Source of the DNA: Methylomicrobium sp051061015 | GTDB taxonomy: Bacteria > Pseudomonadota > Gammaproteobacteria > Methylococcales > Methylomonadaceae | Length of the DNA: 64,000 bases | Direction of reading: 5' to 3' | NCBI GenBank assembly: GCA_051061015.1 | Contig: JBPFEG010000083.1 | Span: forward strand, 124,001-188,000 | In this document: piece after piece, positions 55,267-64,000 of the stretch | How the letters are laid out: every line of letters starts with the position of its first letter | How positions within the stretch are numbered: position 1 is the first letter of the stretch | The notes under the pieces: model-generated | What the model was told of the DNA's origin: nothing | The model's database searches: none | Seen by the model: the letters and a program-made list of their open reading frames with translations, nothing else | Position numbers and translations under genes: made by a program

Positions 55267-55291
55267 GTTCCCACGCGGACAGCGTGGGAAC
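55267..55291. repeat. 10-bp hairpin repeat between trmL and the PPi-PFK gene
   Basis: GTTCCCACGC (55267-55276) and GCGTGGGAAC (55282-55291) form a perfect stem with loop GGACA in the convergent gap between trmL and the PPi-PFK gene. There is no T-run. The GTTCCCACGC...GCGTGGGAAC form looks like a dispersed palindromic repeat of the genome that has landed in an intergenic space, but copy number cannot be judged here. Confidence 0.6.
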
Positions 55292-55303
55292 CGGGATAGC
55301 ATT

Positions 55304-56533
55304 TTAATGCGCGGTGCTGACCTTCTTGCCTTTGGTCTGGCCGATTTCGCCAAGGGCCTTTTCGTACCACGGCGCATCGATGTCGAACGGCTTGCCGCCC
55401 TTGATGCGCGGGAATTCGATCGCGCGCAGCACGTTGCCGTTGTCTTCGTCATGGCCGATCACGCCAGCTTCGCGGCGCATCGCGCATTCGACCGCGAGGT
55501 CCGCGCAGGATTTGATCAGGCGGATGTCTTCGGCGTTTGCCGCGGCGGCGCGCGCAAAATAGCCGGATTTTTGGATCAGCGTTTTTTCCGCGCCGATCAT
55601 CTGCGCGAACTGCTCGCCGAACCATTTGCCGGGGTTGACCGCATCCAGCTTGATGTGGCCGAACGCATCGCGCGGCACTTCCTGGCCTTTCGATTGCATT
55701 TCGGCGACGATCGCTTCGACGCCGGCGCCTTCCGAGACGAAAATGTTCACGCAATCGACTTTGTCCATCACTTCGCGCAGGCGCTTCGCTTCGGCGGCCA
55801 GATCAACGTCCATTTCCGGTACGAAAATGCCGTGCACTTCATAGGTGTCGCGGCTCAGGCCCAGATCAGGCAGCCATTCCGCGCGGTCGAGCAGTTTACG
55901 GTATTCGACGGCGGTCGCGGCAGTCAGCCAGCCGCAGCTGCGGCCCATCACTTCGTGCACGATCAGCATGCGCGGGTTCGAGTTATTTTCCGCGACCACG
56001 TTCCAGAAATAGCGCGCGCCTTGTTCGGCGGCGGTCCAGGCGCCCAGGGATTGCTTGATTGGGAACACATCGTTGTCGACCGTTTTCGGCAGTCCGATCA
56101 CAGTCAGACCGTAGTTGTTTTTCGCCAAAAACGCCGCCAGATCAGCCGCGGCGGTATTGGTATCGTCGCCGCCGATCGTGTGCAACACGTCGACGCCGTC
56201 TTTCACAAGTTGGTCGGCCGCGACTTTTTGCGGGTCCTGGCCTTCCTGAACCAGGCCGCGCTTCACGCAGTCCTTCACGTTGGTCAGCTTGACGCGGCTG
56301 TTGCCGATCACTGAACCGCCAAATTTTTGCAACAGGCCGGCATTGTCGCGCACCGCCTGGGTGACCTTGTAGGAGTCGCCCAGCAGCAGGCCTTTATAAC
56401 CGCTGCGGTAGCAGATGATTTCGATCGACGGATCGATTTCATTGTAACGCTCGATCAGGCTGCCGATTGCAGAGTTAAGGCACGGGGCCAAGCCGCCGGC
56501 GGTCAAAATTGCAACTTTTTTAGGTTTGTTCAT
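55304..56533 (-). CDS. Pyrophosphate-dependent 6-phosphofructokinase
   Basis: 409 aa. The phospho-donor motif GGDDTN (121-126) has Asp where ATP-type enzymes have Gly, and the PKTVDND motif (149-155) has the lysine of PPi-using enzymes; together these mark PPi specificity. MNKPKKVAILTAGGLAPCLN and HEVMGRSCGWLTAAT complete the active site. It interconverts fructose-6-phosphate and fructose-1,6-bisphosphate reversibly with PPi, saving ATP. Methanotrophs use this enzyme in the RuMP route. Divergent from the ABC permease gene. Confidence 0.95.
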   Translation of the reverse strand: MNKPKKVAILTAGGLAPCLNSAIGSLIERYNEIDPSIEIICYRSGYKGLLLGDSYKVTQAVRDNAGLLQKFGGSVIGNSRVKLTNVKDCVKRGLVQEGQDPQKVAADQLVKDGVDVLHTIGGDDTNTAAADLAAFLAKNNYGLTVIGLPKTVDNDVFPIKQSLGAWTAAEQGARYFWNVVAENNSNPRMLIVHEVMGRSCGWLTAATAVEYRKLLDRAEWLPDLGLSRDTYEVHGIFVPEMDVDLAAEAKRLREVMDKVDCVNIFVSEGAGVEAIVAEMQSKGQEVPRDAFGHIKLDAVNPGKWFGEQFAQMIGAEKTLIQKSGYFARAAAANAEDIRLIKSCADLAVECAMRREAGVIGHDEDNGNVLRAIEFPRIKGGKPFDIDAPWYEKALGEIGQTKGKKVSTAH

Positions 56534-56776
56534 GTGCGTTTTTGTAATGATGTGATGGATAAAAATGCGTGGACATAACGTACCTCGGTGCCGTCATGCC
56601 CTCCCGGAATCGCATCATGCATTCAACCTGATGCAGGGCTCCGGAATTTAACCGACGAATTTTATCATAGAACCCAAAAATATCCCGGCTTTATCAAAAT
56701 GCCGCGATTCGCTATAAATTATGGGAAAATAGCGCTGAAGCGTTGCTTTTATTCACTCCCAAGCAGGTTGTTTTGC

Positions 56777-58132
56777 ATGATCGTTTTATGGACCGATGCC
56801 CTGATTTTTCTGCTGATTGCGATCATGATCGGTGGGGGAGCCTATATTCGCGGCAAGGAACATTTCCGGCGGCCGTTCAGGCAAATCGCCGCGAGCCGAA
56901 GCGGTATGGTGTCGTTGACGGTGCTGCTGTTTTTCATTCTGATCGGCGTGCTCGATTCGATCCATTTCAAAGCCTCCGGCGATGACGGCTATGATGTAAT
57001 CAGCGTGCTCGACTCTTGGGCCGCGCCTTTGCGCCGGCAGAGCGAAAAAACCTATTCGGCGCCGTTTGCGGCATTCGGCTACGGCAAGGAAATGATTACG
57101 GGGGATGACGGCACAGCCCATTGGGGTTATCCGCGCCTGAAATACGGCGGCGCGCATCTGAACGATCCGGAGTGGCAGATAAACGCCGATATTCTGAAGA
57201 AAGCCGGTTACGGCCTGTTTCAGGGGGCGAGCCTTTGCGTGTTTTTCGGGTTTATGCTCTGGGGAATTTATGCGGCGCGGCAACGGCGTTTTCTGAATGG
57301 CTCGATGCCGGCCAAATATGCCCTGGCGGTCGGTTTCGGGATCGTGACGCTCGGCTATATGCTGTGTTATTTATCGGCTTATTATCATGTCCTGGGTACC
57401 GACAAGGTCGGCGAGGACGTGTTTTACCAGACGATCAAGAGCATCCGTACCGGCCTCGTGATCGGCACGCTGACGACGTTGATCATGCTGCCGATGGCGA
57501 TCCTGTTCGGGATTATGGCCGGTTTTTTCCAGGGCTGGATCGATGATGTGATTCAATATATTTACACGACCTTGAACTCGATCCCCGGCGTTTTACTGAT
57601 CGCAGCCTCGATCCTGATGGTGCAGGTGTATATGGCGAATCATGAAGAAGCCTTCACCAGCGTAGTCGTGCGGGCGGACATGCGTCTTTTGTTTCTCTGT
57701 ATGATCCTCGGCGTGACCAGCTGGACCGGGCTTTGCCGGCTGCTGCGCGCGGAGACGCTGAAACTTCGAGAGATGGAATACGTGAAGGCGGCGGAAGCTT
57801 TGGGCGTCAAACAGGGCACGATTCTGGTGCGGCATATCCTGCCGAACGTGATGCATATCGTGCTGATTTCGGTTGTGCTGGATTTTAGCGCGCTGGTGCT
57901 GGCCGAGGCGGTGTTGTCGTATATCAATATCGGCGTCGATCCGACCACCTACAGCTGGGGCAATATGATCAACGGCGCACGTCTCGAAATGGCCCGCGAG
58001 CCGGTCGTCTGGTGGTCGTTGACTGCCGCTTTTGTGTTCATGTTTGCGCTGGTGCTGGCGGCCAATCTGTTTGCGGACGTGGTGCAGGATGCGTTTGATC
58101 CGCGGCGGAGCGGCAGTGAGAGCGATGAATAA
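56777..58132 (+). CDS. Peptide-type ABC transporter permease (YejE-like) with N-terminal extension
   Basis: 451 aa from the ATG at 56777 (MIVLWTDALIFLLIAIMIGG); the frame extends to 56588 without a good start. Residues about 270-450 form the BPD inner-membrane component with the EAA-like loop EYVKAAEALGVKQGTILVRHILPNVM. The N-terminal 200 residues hold three more membrane segments and a periplasmic stretch, longer than standard YejE (341 aa). Together with the next gene it would import peptides, but a solute-binding protein and second permease are missing here. Confidence 0.85.
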   Translation: MIVLWTDALIFLLIAIMIGGGAYIRGKEHFRRPFRQIAASRSGMVSLTVLLFFILIGVLDSIHFKASGDDGYDVISVLDSWAAPLRRQSEKTYSAPFAAFGYGKEMITGDDGTAHWGYPRLKYGGAHLNDPEWQINADILKKAGYGLFQGASLCVFFGFMLWGIYAARQRRFLNGSMPAKYALAVGFGIVTLGYMLCYLSAYYHVLGTDKVGEDVFYQTIKSIRTGLVIGTLTTLIMLPMAILFGIMAGFFQGWIDDVIQYIYTTLNSIPGVLLIAASILMVQVYMANHEEAFTSVVVRADMRLLFLCMILGVTSWTGLCRLLRAETLKLREMEYVKAAEALGVKQGTILVRHILPNVMHIVLISVVLDFSALVLAEAVLSYINIGVDPTTYSWGNMINGARLEMAREPVVWWSLTAAFVFMFALVLAANLFADVVQDAFDPRRSGSESDE

Positions 58133-58170
58133 CTTTTCTTAATGTCATCCAGAACAACTTCATACCATTA

Positions 58171-59775
58171 ATGACGACCTCCCTGTTATCCGTTCAAAAC
58201 CTCAGCGTCGCCTTCAACCGCCATCATAAAGTCGTCGATCGGATCAGCTTTTCGATCAATCCGGGCGAAACCTTCGCACTGGTCGGCGAATCGGGCTCGG
58301 GCAAGTCGATTACCGCATTGTCGGTGCTGCGCTTGCTCCCGAATAACGCCCGAATGGAAGCCGAAGCGATTACGTTGAACGGCGATAATCTGCTGGATCA
58401 TTCGGAACTGGAATTGTGCAGAATCCGCGGCCGGCGCATCGGATTGATTTTTCAAGACCCGATGTCGTCGCTGAATCCGGTGATGACGATCGGCAGTCAG
58501 ATCGCGGAAGTGGTCGAGAGCCATTTCTCGCTGCCTAAAGCCGCCGTTCGAGCGCGCGTGCTGGAACTGCTGCAACAGGTCGAAATTCCCGGCCCGGAAC
58601 AGCGGATCAATGATTATCCTCACCAACTCTCGGGCGGCCAGCGGCAGCGTGTGATGATCGCGATCGCGTTGGCCGGCAGGCCCGATTTACTGATCGCGGA
58701 CGAGCCGACGACTTCACTGGATGTAACGATCCAGGCGCAAATCCTGACATTGCTCAAAAATATCCAGCAACAGACCGGGATGGCGCTTTGGCTGATCAGT
58801 CATGATCTGGCGCTCGTTTCGACGATGGCGGACCGGGTCGCGGTAATGCAGCAGGGCAAAATCGTCGAAACCGGCGCGCTGCCGGATTTTTTCACTCAGC
58901 CAAAACATCCCTATACGCAAAAGCTGCTGCAGGCCTTGCCGTCGATGCAAAGCTGCCTTCAGCATCAGCCCGAGGAAGCGCCACCGTTGCTCAAGGTTAA
59001 TAATTTTCGTTGTTATTATCCGATCCGCAAGGGCCTGTTCAAGCGAGTCGTCGACCAGGTGCGCGCAGTCGACGGGGTCAGCTTTACGATTCAACGGGGC
59101 AAAACACTGGCCCTGGTCGGCGAGTCCGGCTGCGGCAAAACCACGCTCGGCAAAGCCTTGCTGAGTCTGATCCCGGGTGGGGAAGGGCAGGTGCTTCTGG
59201 ATGGGGTCAATCTGGGGCAATTGAGAGGAGAAACATTGCGGCAAAAGCGCGCGGACATGCAGATCGTGTTTCAGGATCCTTTTTCGTCGATGAATCCGCG
59301 CATGCTGGTCGGCGACATCGTGGCCGAAGGCATTCGCGCTCTGCATCCCGACATCGGCTCAGATGCTCGAAAGGAACAGGTGCGCCGATTACTCGAACAG
59401 GTCGGCCTGCCGGCCGATGCGGCTGAGCGCTATCCGCACGAATTTTCGGGCGGCCAGCGCCAGCGCATCTGCATCGCCCGGGCGCTGGCTGTCAACCCCA
59501 AGCTGATCATCTGCGACGAGCCGACCAGTGCGCTCGACGTGTCGGTGCAGGCGCAGATCATTGAGCTTTTGAAAACGTTGCAGCGCGAAAAGAACGTCAG
59601 CTATCTGTTCATTACGCACGATCTGGCGGTCGTCGCCGAAATCGCCGACGAGGTGGCGGTAATGTACCGGGGCCGGATTGTCGAGCAAGGCGATGTGAAA
59701 CAGGTGCTGATGGAGCCGCGCCACGACTATACCCGCAAACTGTTGGCGGCGGCGCCGGTGCTGGCGACCGCTTGA
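58171..59775 (+). CDS. Dual ATP-binding ABC transporter protein (YejF-like)
   Basis: 534 aa with two ATPase cassettes: Walker A GESGSGKS and signature LSGGQRQRV in the first half, Walker A GESGCGKT and FSGGQRQRI in the second, each with a DEPT Walker B. It powers uptake of oligopeptides or similar solutes in the YejABEF or GsiA style. It starts 38 bp after the permease gene and forms an operon with it. YejA and YejB homologs are not present in this window. Confidence 0.93.
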   Translation: MTTSLLSVQNLSVAFNRHHKVVDRISFSINPGETFALVGESGSGKSITALSVLRLLPNNARMEAEAITLNGDNLLDHSELELCRIRGRRIGLIFQDPMSSLNPVMTIGSQIAEVVESHFSLPKAAVRARVLELLQQVEIPGPEQRINDYPHQLSGGQRQRVMIAIALAGRPDLLIADEPTTSLDVTIQAQILTLLKNIQQQTGMALWLISHDLALVSTMADRVAVMQQGKIVETGALPDFFTQPKHPYTQKLLQALPSMQSCLQHQPEEAPPLLKVNNFRCYYPIRKGLFKRVVDQVRAVDGVSFTIQRGKTLALVGESGCGKTTLGKALLSLIPGGEGQVLLDGVNLGQLRGETLRQKRADMQIVFQDPFSSMNPRMLVGDIVAEGIRALHPDIGSDARKEQVRRLLEQVGLPADAAERYPHEFSGGQRQRICIARALAVNPKLIICDEPTSALDVSVQAQIIELLKTLQREKNVSYLFITHDLAVVAEIADEVAVMYRGRIVEQGDVKQVLMEPRHDYTRKLLAAAPVLATA

Positions 59776-59826
59776 TTCAGATGTTTATTTTCTGGTTCTG
59801 AATCGATTGCGCTGCCAGCGCTTCTT

Positions 59827-60279
59827 TTATTCTCCGTGCAGGGTTGCAACGACCGCTCTTTTTCCGCCCTGATTGCGGTGCTCGCAGAGATAAATGCCCT
59901 GCCAGGTGCCCAGGTTCAATTTTCCGCGTGTAATCGGAATAGTCAGGCTCGAACCGAGCAGGCAGTTTTTGATATGCGCCGGCATGTCGTCATCCCCTTC
60001 GTAATCATGCAGATAGTAGGGTGCGCGTTCCGGCACCATTTCGTTGAAATGGCTTTCCAGATCTTGACGCACGGTCGGGTCGGCGTTCTCGTTAATCGCC
60101 AGGGAGGCGGAGGTATGCTTGATAAACAGATGCAGCAAACCGCAGTGCAGACTGCCTAATTCGGGAATTTCGCCCAGAATCTCATTCGTGACCAAATGAA
60201 ATCCGCGTTTTTTCGGCGCCAGGAAAAATTCTTTTTGTATCCACATCGGGACGGCTCTCTCACTGAAAAGGCGCATCAT
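59827..60279 (-). CDS. YjbQ-family protein (UPF0047)
   Basis: 150 aa. The family core HTSASLAINENADPTVRQDL, then RGKLNLGTWQGIYLCEHRNQ, carries the conserved His and Glu residues. Members show weak thiamine-phosphate synthase activity; the physiological role is unclear. It lies 19 bp after the start region of the lipase maturation factor gene on the same strand. Confidence 0.92.
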   Translation of the reverse strand: MMRLFSERAVPMWIQKEFFLAPKKRGFHLVTNEILGEIPELGSLHCGLLHLFIKHTSASLAINENADPTVRQDLESHFNEMVPERAPYYLHDYEGDDDMPAHIKNCLLGSSLTIPITRGKLNLGTWQGIYLCEHRNQGGKRAVVATLHGE

Positions 60280-60298
60280 AGCATGGCGTAAACCCGGA

Positions 60299-61777
60299 CT
60301 AATCGAATTCTGTTCGGGGCGGCGGCCAGTATTGGCCGATCAGTTCGCGCCGCCACACTTGTCCGGTTTCGGCACGAACTTCCGGGCGGGTATAGTCGTA
60401 GCGGTATAGCATTGCCCGCAAAAAGACCGGCGGATGCTCCGGGAATGGATTCATGCGCAACAAGTTTAAGTGGGACGGCGAGCCTTCCTGCAAGCGCGCC
60501 ATGAATGCCGGAAACCACGAATCGTGCCGAGGTTTTTCCAGCGCCGCAAACCAAAGCTGCCAGTCGAGCCGTGGCTGATGCGGAATGTTCCAGCGCAAGC
60601 CGCGGTAGAGGTCGCCGGGTTTGTAGTCAAACTCGTAGGCCAGCCAGACTTTGCCGTCATTGGAGCCCTCGATAATGATCTCATGGCGCTCGGTGTTCAT
60701 TACTCCAAACGGACCGTATTGATTGATCATTGAAAAAGACGAAGTGATCAGAACCAAGGCGCGGAGCGGTTGCGGCGTCGTGCCCGGGAAGTTGTGCATC
60801 CAGGCCGTTATCGCGCAGACGATCAGCACCAGGGCGGTCCATGACCCGGCAAACAGATGCGCGGCGATGCCGGGCCGCGGCTGCTTGTTTTGAATCGAAG
60901 TGACCAGATGTGAGGGCAGTCTGCCGGAAAAATCCTTGTCGTCGAACAGCCAAAGGCACAGCAGGATCGTCAGCAGATTGAAGAAATTATAATTGCCGGT
61001 CAGGATGATCGCGATTTGCAGCGCAATAAAGCTCCAGGCGGCGAATAGGCGGAACGGGCGCGGCAGAAACACGAAAAACGGCACGAATAGTTCGATAAAG
61101 AAGACGCCGGCCACGCAAAGCTTGTTGAACCATTCGGGAAGGAAGTACACGTAATAGGCCAGCGGCGTGGGCAGAGGTTCGGTCAGGTAATGGTATTTCA
61201 GCGCGGTCAGATTGGCCCAGGCCGGGTCGCCGCTGGCCAGTTTGACCACGCCGCCCATGAACATGAAGCGCGCGATCAGCCAGCGATACAGGAATACATT
61301 GATTTTCGAACCCCAGCTCAGAAAAATCCCGATGAACCCGGATTCGAGCAAAAATACGTCCCACTGGAACGACAGGAAATCCTGCCCGGCCACGGTGACC
61401 GACAAATAAAACAGATAGCAGAAAATCAAGGCCGGCCGCAGCAGCACATTCAATAGCAACAGGATTGCCGAGACCATCCCTGCATGACACGCCAGTTTGA
61501 GCGCCTGGTCGGAGGCGTCGAACCAGAACAGCGTCGGAAATTGCCAGTATTTGCCGCTGCCATACAATTGGGCGGTTTCGACCAGTTTTGCCTGAATCGG
61601 CAAGATGCCCTGGCTGCCGATCAAGCCCTCGATTTGTATCGATATCGAAGCAAAAGCCGCCAGGTAAGTCAACGCCAGGCCGCGCAGAAAAAGCCAGCTT
61701 ACTAGCGCATAAGCCGGCCCGCATGAAGCCAGTCCATTTATTTGGCGTTTGATTACAGCGGGAACCGTAATAGGCAT
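60299..61777 (-). CDS. Lipase maturation factor family protein (LMF1-like)
   Basis: 492 aa. About ten hydrophobic helices are followed by a soluble C-terminal part (about 350-490). The pattern YWQFPTLFWFDASDQALKLA, FLSFQWDVFLLESGFIGIFL, NLTALKYHYLTEPLPTPLAYY and the motif GDLYRGLRWNIPHQPRLDWQLWFA are typical of bacterial LMF1-like proteins. In animals LMF1 helps lipases fold; the bacterial role is not known. Single gene, downstream of a DCC thioredoxin-like gene on the opposite strand. Confidence 0.88.
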   Translation of the reverse strand: MPITVPAVIKRQINGLASCGPAYALVSWLFLRGLALTYLAAFASISIQIEGLIGSQGILPIQAKLVETAQLYGSGKYWQFPTLFWFDASDQALKLACHAGMVSAILLLLNVLLRPALIFCYLFYLSVTVAGQDFLSFQWDVFLLESGFIGIFLSWGSKINVFLYRWLIARFMFMGGVVKLASGDPAWANLTALKYHYLTEPLPTPLAYYVYFLPEWFNKLCVAGVFFIELFVPFFVFLPRPFRLFAAWSFIALQIAIILTGNYNFFNLLTILLCLWLFDDKDFSGRLPSHLVTSIQNKQPRPGIAAHLFAGSWTALVLIVCAITAWMHNFPGTTPQPLRALVLITSSFSMINQYGPFGVMNTERHEIIIEGSNDGKVWLAYEFDYKPGDLYRGLRWNIPHQPRLDWQLWFAALEKPRHDSWFPAFMARLQEGSPSHLNLLRMNPFPEHPPVFLRAMLYRYDYTRPEVRAETGQVWRRELIGQYWPPPRTEFD

Positions 61778-61908
61778 CTTGAGTTCAAAAAGTAAGTCAT
61801 AGCTGTCACAGCATATTCACATACGGCGAAAGCACACTATCTCTGGTCTTCGCCGCAAAATTAACAAGCAGGGTTATCGTCTTGAGGCGCAGAACGTAAG
61901 TCCTAATT

Positions 61909-62286
61909 ATGCAGCAAAATAAAGTTACGGTCTATTACGATGGGGCCTGTCCGAAATGCGTTCGAGACCGGCAAAATTATGAAAAACTTTCGGGTAAATC
62001 CGGCGAGGAGGTCTGCTGGTTCGACATTACCGGCCAGGAAGGGCGATTGCGGGAGCTCGGCATCGATCCTAAAAAAGCGTTGACTGAGTTACATGTACAG
62101 GATGGAAGGGGACGCATCTATGCGGAACTCGACGCGTATATTCTGTTGATGCGTAAAGTCCGTCTATTAAGCCCACTGGCCTGGATAATCGGCTTGCCGG
62201 TGATTCGTCCGTTGCTGGCAAGGTTCTACCATTGGCAGGTGAACCGGCGGTTGAAGAAAAGAGGCGTTTTCGAGGGGAAGACGTGA
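61909..62286 (+). CDS. DCC family thiol-disulfide oxidoreductase-like protein (DUF393)
   Basis: 125 aa. The N-terminal motif VTVYYDGACPKCVRDRQNYE holds the CxxC pair C14/C17 and the DxxC signature of the DCC family, and the rest has LLMRKVRLLSPLAWIIGLPV as a hydrophobic C-terminal helix. Probable redox or metal-related role. It is divergent from the lipase maturation factor gene; DCC and LMF1-like proteins recur together in bacteria. Confidence 0.9.
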   Translation: MQQNKVTVYYDGACPKCVRDRQNYEKLSGKSGEEVCWFDITGQEGRLRELGIDPKKALTELHVQDGRGRIYAELDAYILLMRKVRLLSPLAWIIGLPVIRPLLARFYHWQVNRRLKKRGVFEGKT

Positions 62287-62404
62287 TCCAAACAAAGACT
62301 GCGGCTGGTTGTGGGAGTTTTGAACTCAAATTCGTACGGTGGAATCGCCTAAGTTAGGTAATCCCTGCATCTTTCGAAGTAAATTTTCGGCCAGGAGTAT
62401 TTTT

Positions 62405-62554
62405 ATGAAAATGAATTTATCTGAAGGCAAGACGGGGCCGGCATTGGCTCTGATCGCCGGAATCCTGATATTGGTTATGCCCAAATTACTCAATCTTATC
62501 GTGGCCATTTATCTGATTGTGATCGGTGGCTTGGGTTTAATGACAAAACCTTGA
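62405..62554 (+). CDS. DUF3096 small membrane protein
   Basis: 49 aa from the ATG at 62405, preceded by CAGGAG. The whole chain is MKMNLSEGKTGPALALIAGI, then LILVMPKLLNLIVAIYLIVI and GGLGLMTKP, a single-pass to hairpin hydrophobic peptide as in DUF3096. Function unknown; such proteins are often stress-induced in proteobacteria. The frame extends upstream to 62339 without a ribosome site. Confidence 0.8.
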   Translation: MKMNLSEGKTGPALALIAGILILVMPKLLNLIVAIYLIVIGGLGLMTKP

Positions 62555-62773
62555 ACCATCCGCTTTTTTAGGGGGAAATGATCAAAAGGAAATAGGGGAT
62601 TGCTGATGCCGATCCTGATATTGATGAGCGAGGGCAACATTGCGCTGAACGCGGCCGCTTTTCAGACGCTCAGCGCCTGCAATTAATGGTCATATAACTG
62701 AAAAGGAGTGGGTTTGTCTACAATAATCCGGCGAAATCTCTTCATAAAATCGCGTCCTCGGGGTCACGGTACG

Positions 62774-64000
62774 ATGAGATTCCCTGATCTGATCTTGAGC
62801 CTGGTGTTTTCGCTAATCCTTGTCGCCTGTACCCCGGCGACACGCTTGTTGCTGCAGGGCGGAGTGGAATCGGAGAGATCTTTGGTTCGTGCGCATCGGC
62901 AGGGACCTTATGTGCTGATTTTCGCTCTGGATGGTGTAGGCTACGACCAAATGATGACGGCATTGAAATCCGGTGCCACGCCGTGGTTGTCTGCCCTGCT
63001 CGGCGTCAACCAAGGGGACGGCGTTTTCGCACATGCCTATTCGATCCCCGACGCGGTCAGCGTTCTCCCTTCCACCACCATCCCGGGCTGGACCTCTATT
63101 TTTACCGGTAAAGCGCCCGCTTACACGGGTATTCCGGGTAATGAATGGTTCGTGCGGGAGGAGATGCGGTTTCTGGCGCCTGTACCGGTCTCGTTCGACG
63201 AGACCGATGATACGAGACGGGCGATCAGCGCTGATCTTGTCGGGAAGGCGCTCAAAGGGCAAACGCTCTTCGATTGGATAGAAGGCCCTGTCTTTATCTC
63301 GCTCAATTATATGCACCACGGCGCCGATCTTTTCACTACCAACGATCCTCCGAATACTGCGGCGTTGGCAATGGCATTCAAGACGGGAAAATTGGTAGAT
63401 TCAATTCCCTTGTTGCAAAAAAGTTACGAGGAACTTGATCGGAACTCGGTACCCAAAGTGGTCGAGACGATCCGCAAGCACGGGGTGCCGACTTTGCAAG
63501 TCGTCTATTTTCCGGGCATCGATCTTTTTACTCATATCGCCAAAAATCCGTTGGATGACCAGGTCGGATATCTGAAAACCATTACTTTTCCGTTGATCGA
63601 AGCCGTGCTGGTGAATATCGGCATCAAAGCGCGCTCGAGGATACTTATGTGCTATTCCTCTCCGATCACGGTTTTACTCCGGTGCTCATGGATACGGATC
63701 ACGCGCTCGCTGCAGAGCCCGAAATGAAAGATATCGGTTTGCTGCTTCAGTCCCTTGGCTTTCGTGAGCGACCAGTTCGTCTGCAAGAATCCGCTGAACA
63801 GTCCGATTATCAGGCGGTACTCGCCAATCAAGGAGGCATGGCCTATGTCTATCTGGCAGACCGTTCTACCTGCCGCAATCCGGGCCAGAAATGCAATTGG
63901 GTCCAGTCGCCGCGATTCAATGAAGACGTCATGCCGGTAGTGCGCGCCTTTTATCAGGTAAACCAGGGAGGCGAGGGCTTTCCTCAGCTTAAAGGTTCAC
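62774..64000 (+). pseudogene. Lipoprotein type I phosphodiesterase/nucleotide pyrophosphatase, frameshifted and cut by the window edge
   Basis: Begins at ATG 62774 with lipobox LVAC (MRFPDLILSLVFSLILVACT). The alkaline-phosphatase-like core is visible: ALDGVGYDQMMTAL with a metal ligand, STTIPGWTSIFTGKAP with the Thr/Ser nucleophile, and YFPGIDLFTHIAKN. In the first frame the homology ends after about residue 282 (codon at 63613) and a stop comes at 63727; the expected sequence resumes in another frame as ALEDTYVLFLSDHGFTPVLM and continues to the window end. Inserting one G between 63613 and 63614 restores LVEYRHQSALEDTYV. So either a real frameshift or a sequencing error. Substrate unknown. 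Confidence 0.8.

Noticed and set aside
55307..56314. 335-codon plus-strand ORF
   Set aside because: Antisense shadow of the PPi-phosphofructokinase gene.

Overview
The window looks like a chromosomal segment of a gammaproteobacterial (type I) methanotroph of the Methylomonas/Methylobacter/Methylomicrobium kind. The evidence is two adjacent methylene-tetrahydromethanopterin dehydrogenase genes (mtdB type), a pyrophosphate-type 6-phosphofructokinase with GGDD and PKTVDND motifs, carboxynorspermidine decarboxylase, and gamma-type housekeeping blocks (dksA-gluQ, rpsF-rpsR-DUF2232-rplI, ilvI-ilvH-ilvC). No methane monooxygenase or methanol dehydrogenase gene lies in the window, so this is inference from companion genes. 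No rRNA, tRNA, CRISPR array or prophage was found.

Layout. 1-2.5 kb: 5' part of an acylating aldehyde dehydrogenase gene and its likely sigma-54 activator. 3.0-3.7 kb: an internally deleted IS3-type element. 3.7-9.2 kb: a four-gene drug/aromatic-acid efflux operon of ytcA-mdtNOP type. 9.3-14.4 kb: a truncated carboxymuconolactone-decarboxylase-like ORF beside two tandem palindromes, an extradiol dioxygenase, truncated haemoglobin, an unknown protein, and a tightly overlapping amidoligase / class-I glutamine amidotransferase / YqaA membrane protein operon. 14.5-19.9 kb (minus): D,D-carboxypeptidase, GH17 glucanase, mazG, PfkB kinase, dgkA, gcvH. 20.3-25.6 kb (plus): two protein-L-isoaspartate methyltransferases (one exported), a membrane spermidine-synthase-like protein, an M23 peptidase and a SPOR-like protein. 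25.6-27.1 kb: nitrilase/GNAT pair. 27.4-29.4 kb: two secreted cupredoxin proteins with complementary copper ligands. 29.5-34.4 kb: rof, HtrA protease, a possible small RNA, quinone oxidoreductase, nspC, 5-formyl-THF cyclo-ligase. 34.5-38.8 kb: two mtdB genes, then the bS6/bS18/bL9 operon. 39-44 kb: PQQ-type propeller, rhodanese, aminotransferase, dksA, gluQ. 44.2-45.5 kb: a HEPN-like accessory gene followed by a REP pair. 45.5-52 kb: small membrane and hypothetical proteins, then ilvIHC. 52-64 kb: glycogen phosphorylase, trmL, PPi-PFK, a peptide ABC transporter pair, YjbQ, lipase maturation factor, DCC protein, DUF3096 protein and a frameshifted lipoprotein phosphodiesterase running off the end.

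How genes fit together. MtdB feeds the H4MPT-linked formaldehyde oxidation route; PPi-PFK and glycogen phosphorylase sit close together as sugar-phosphate and storage-carbon enzymes; gcvH, 5-formyl-THF cyclo-ligase and the ilv operon are one-carbon and amino-acid metabolism. The most unusual items are the pair of cupredoxin proteins that only together hold a full multicopper-oxidase ligand set, and the amidoligase/amidotransferase/YqaA operon. All functional calls come from reading the translated sequence and motif recognition; no database search was run.
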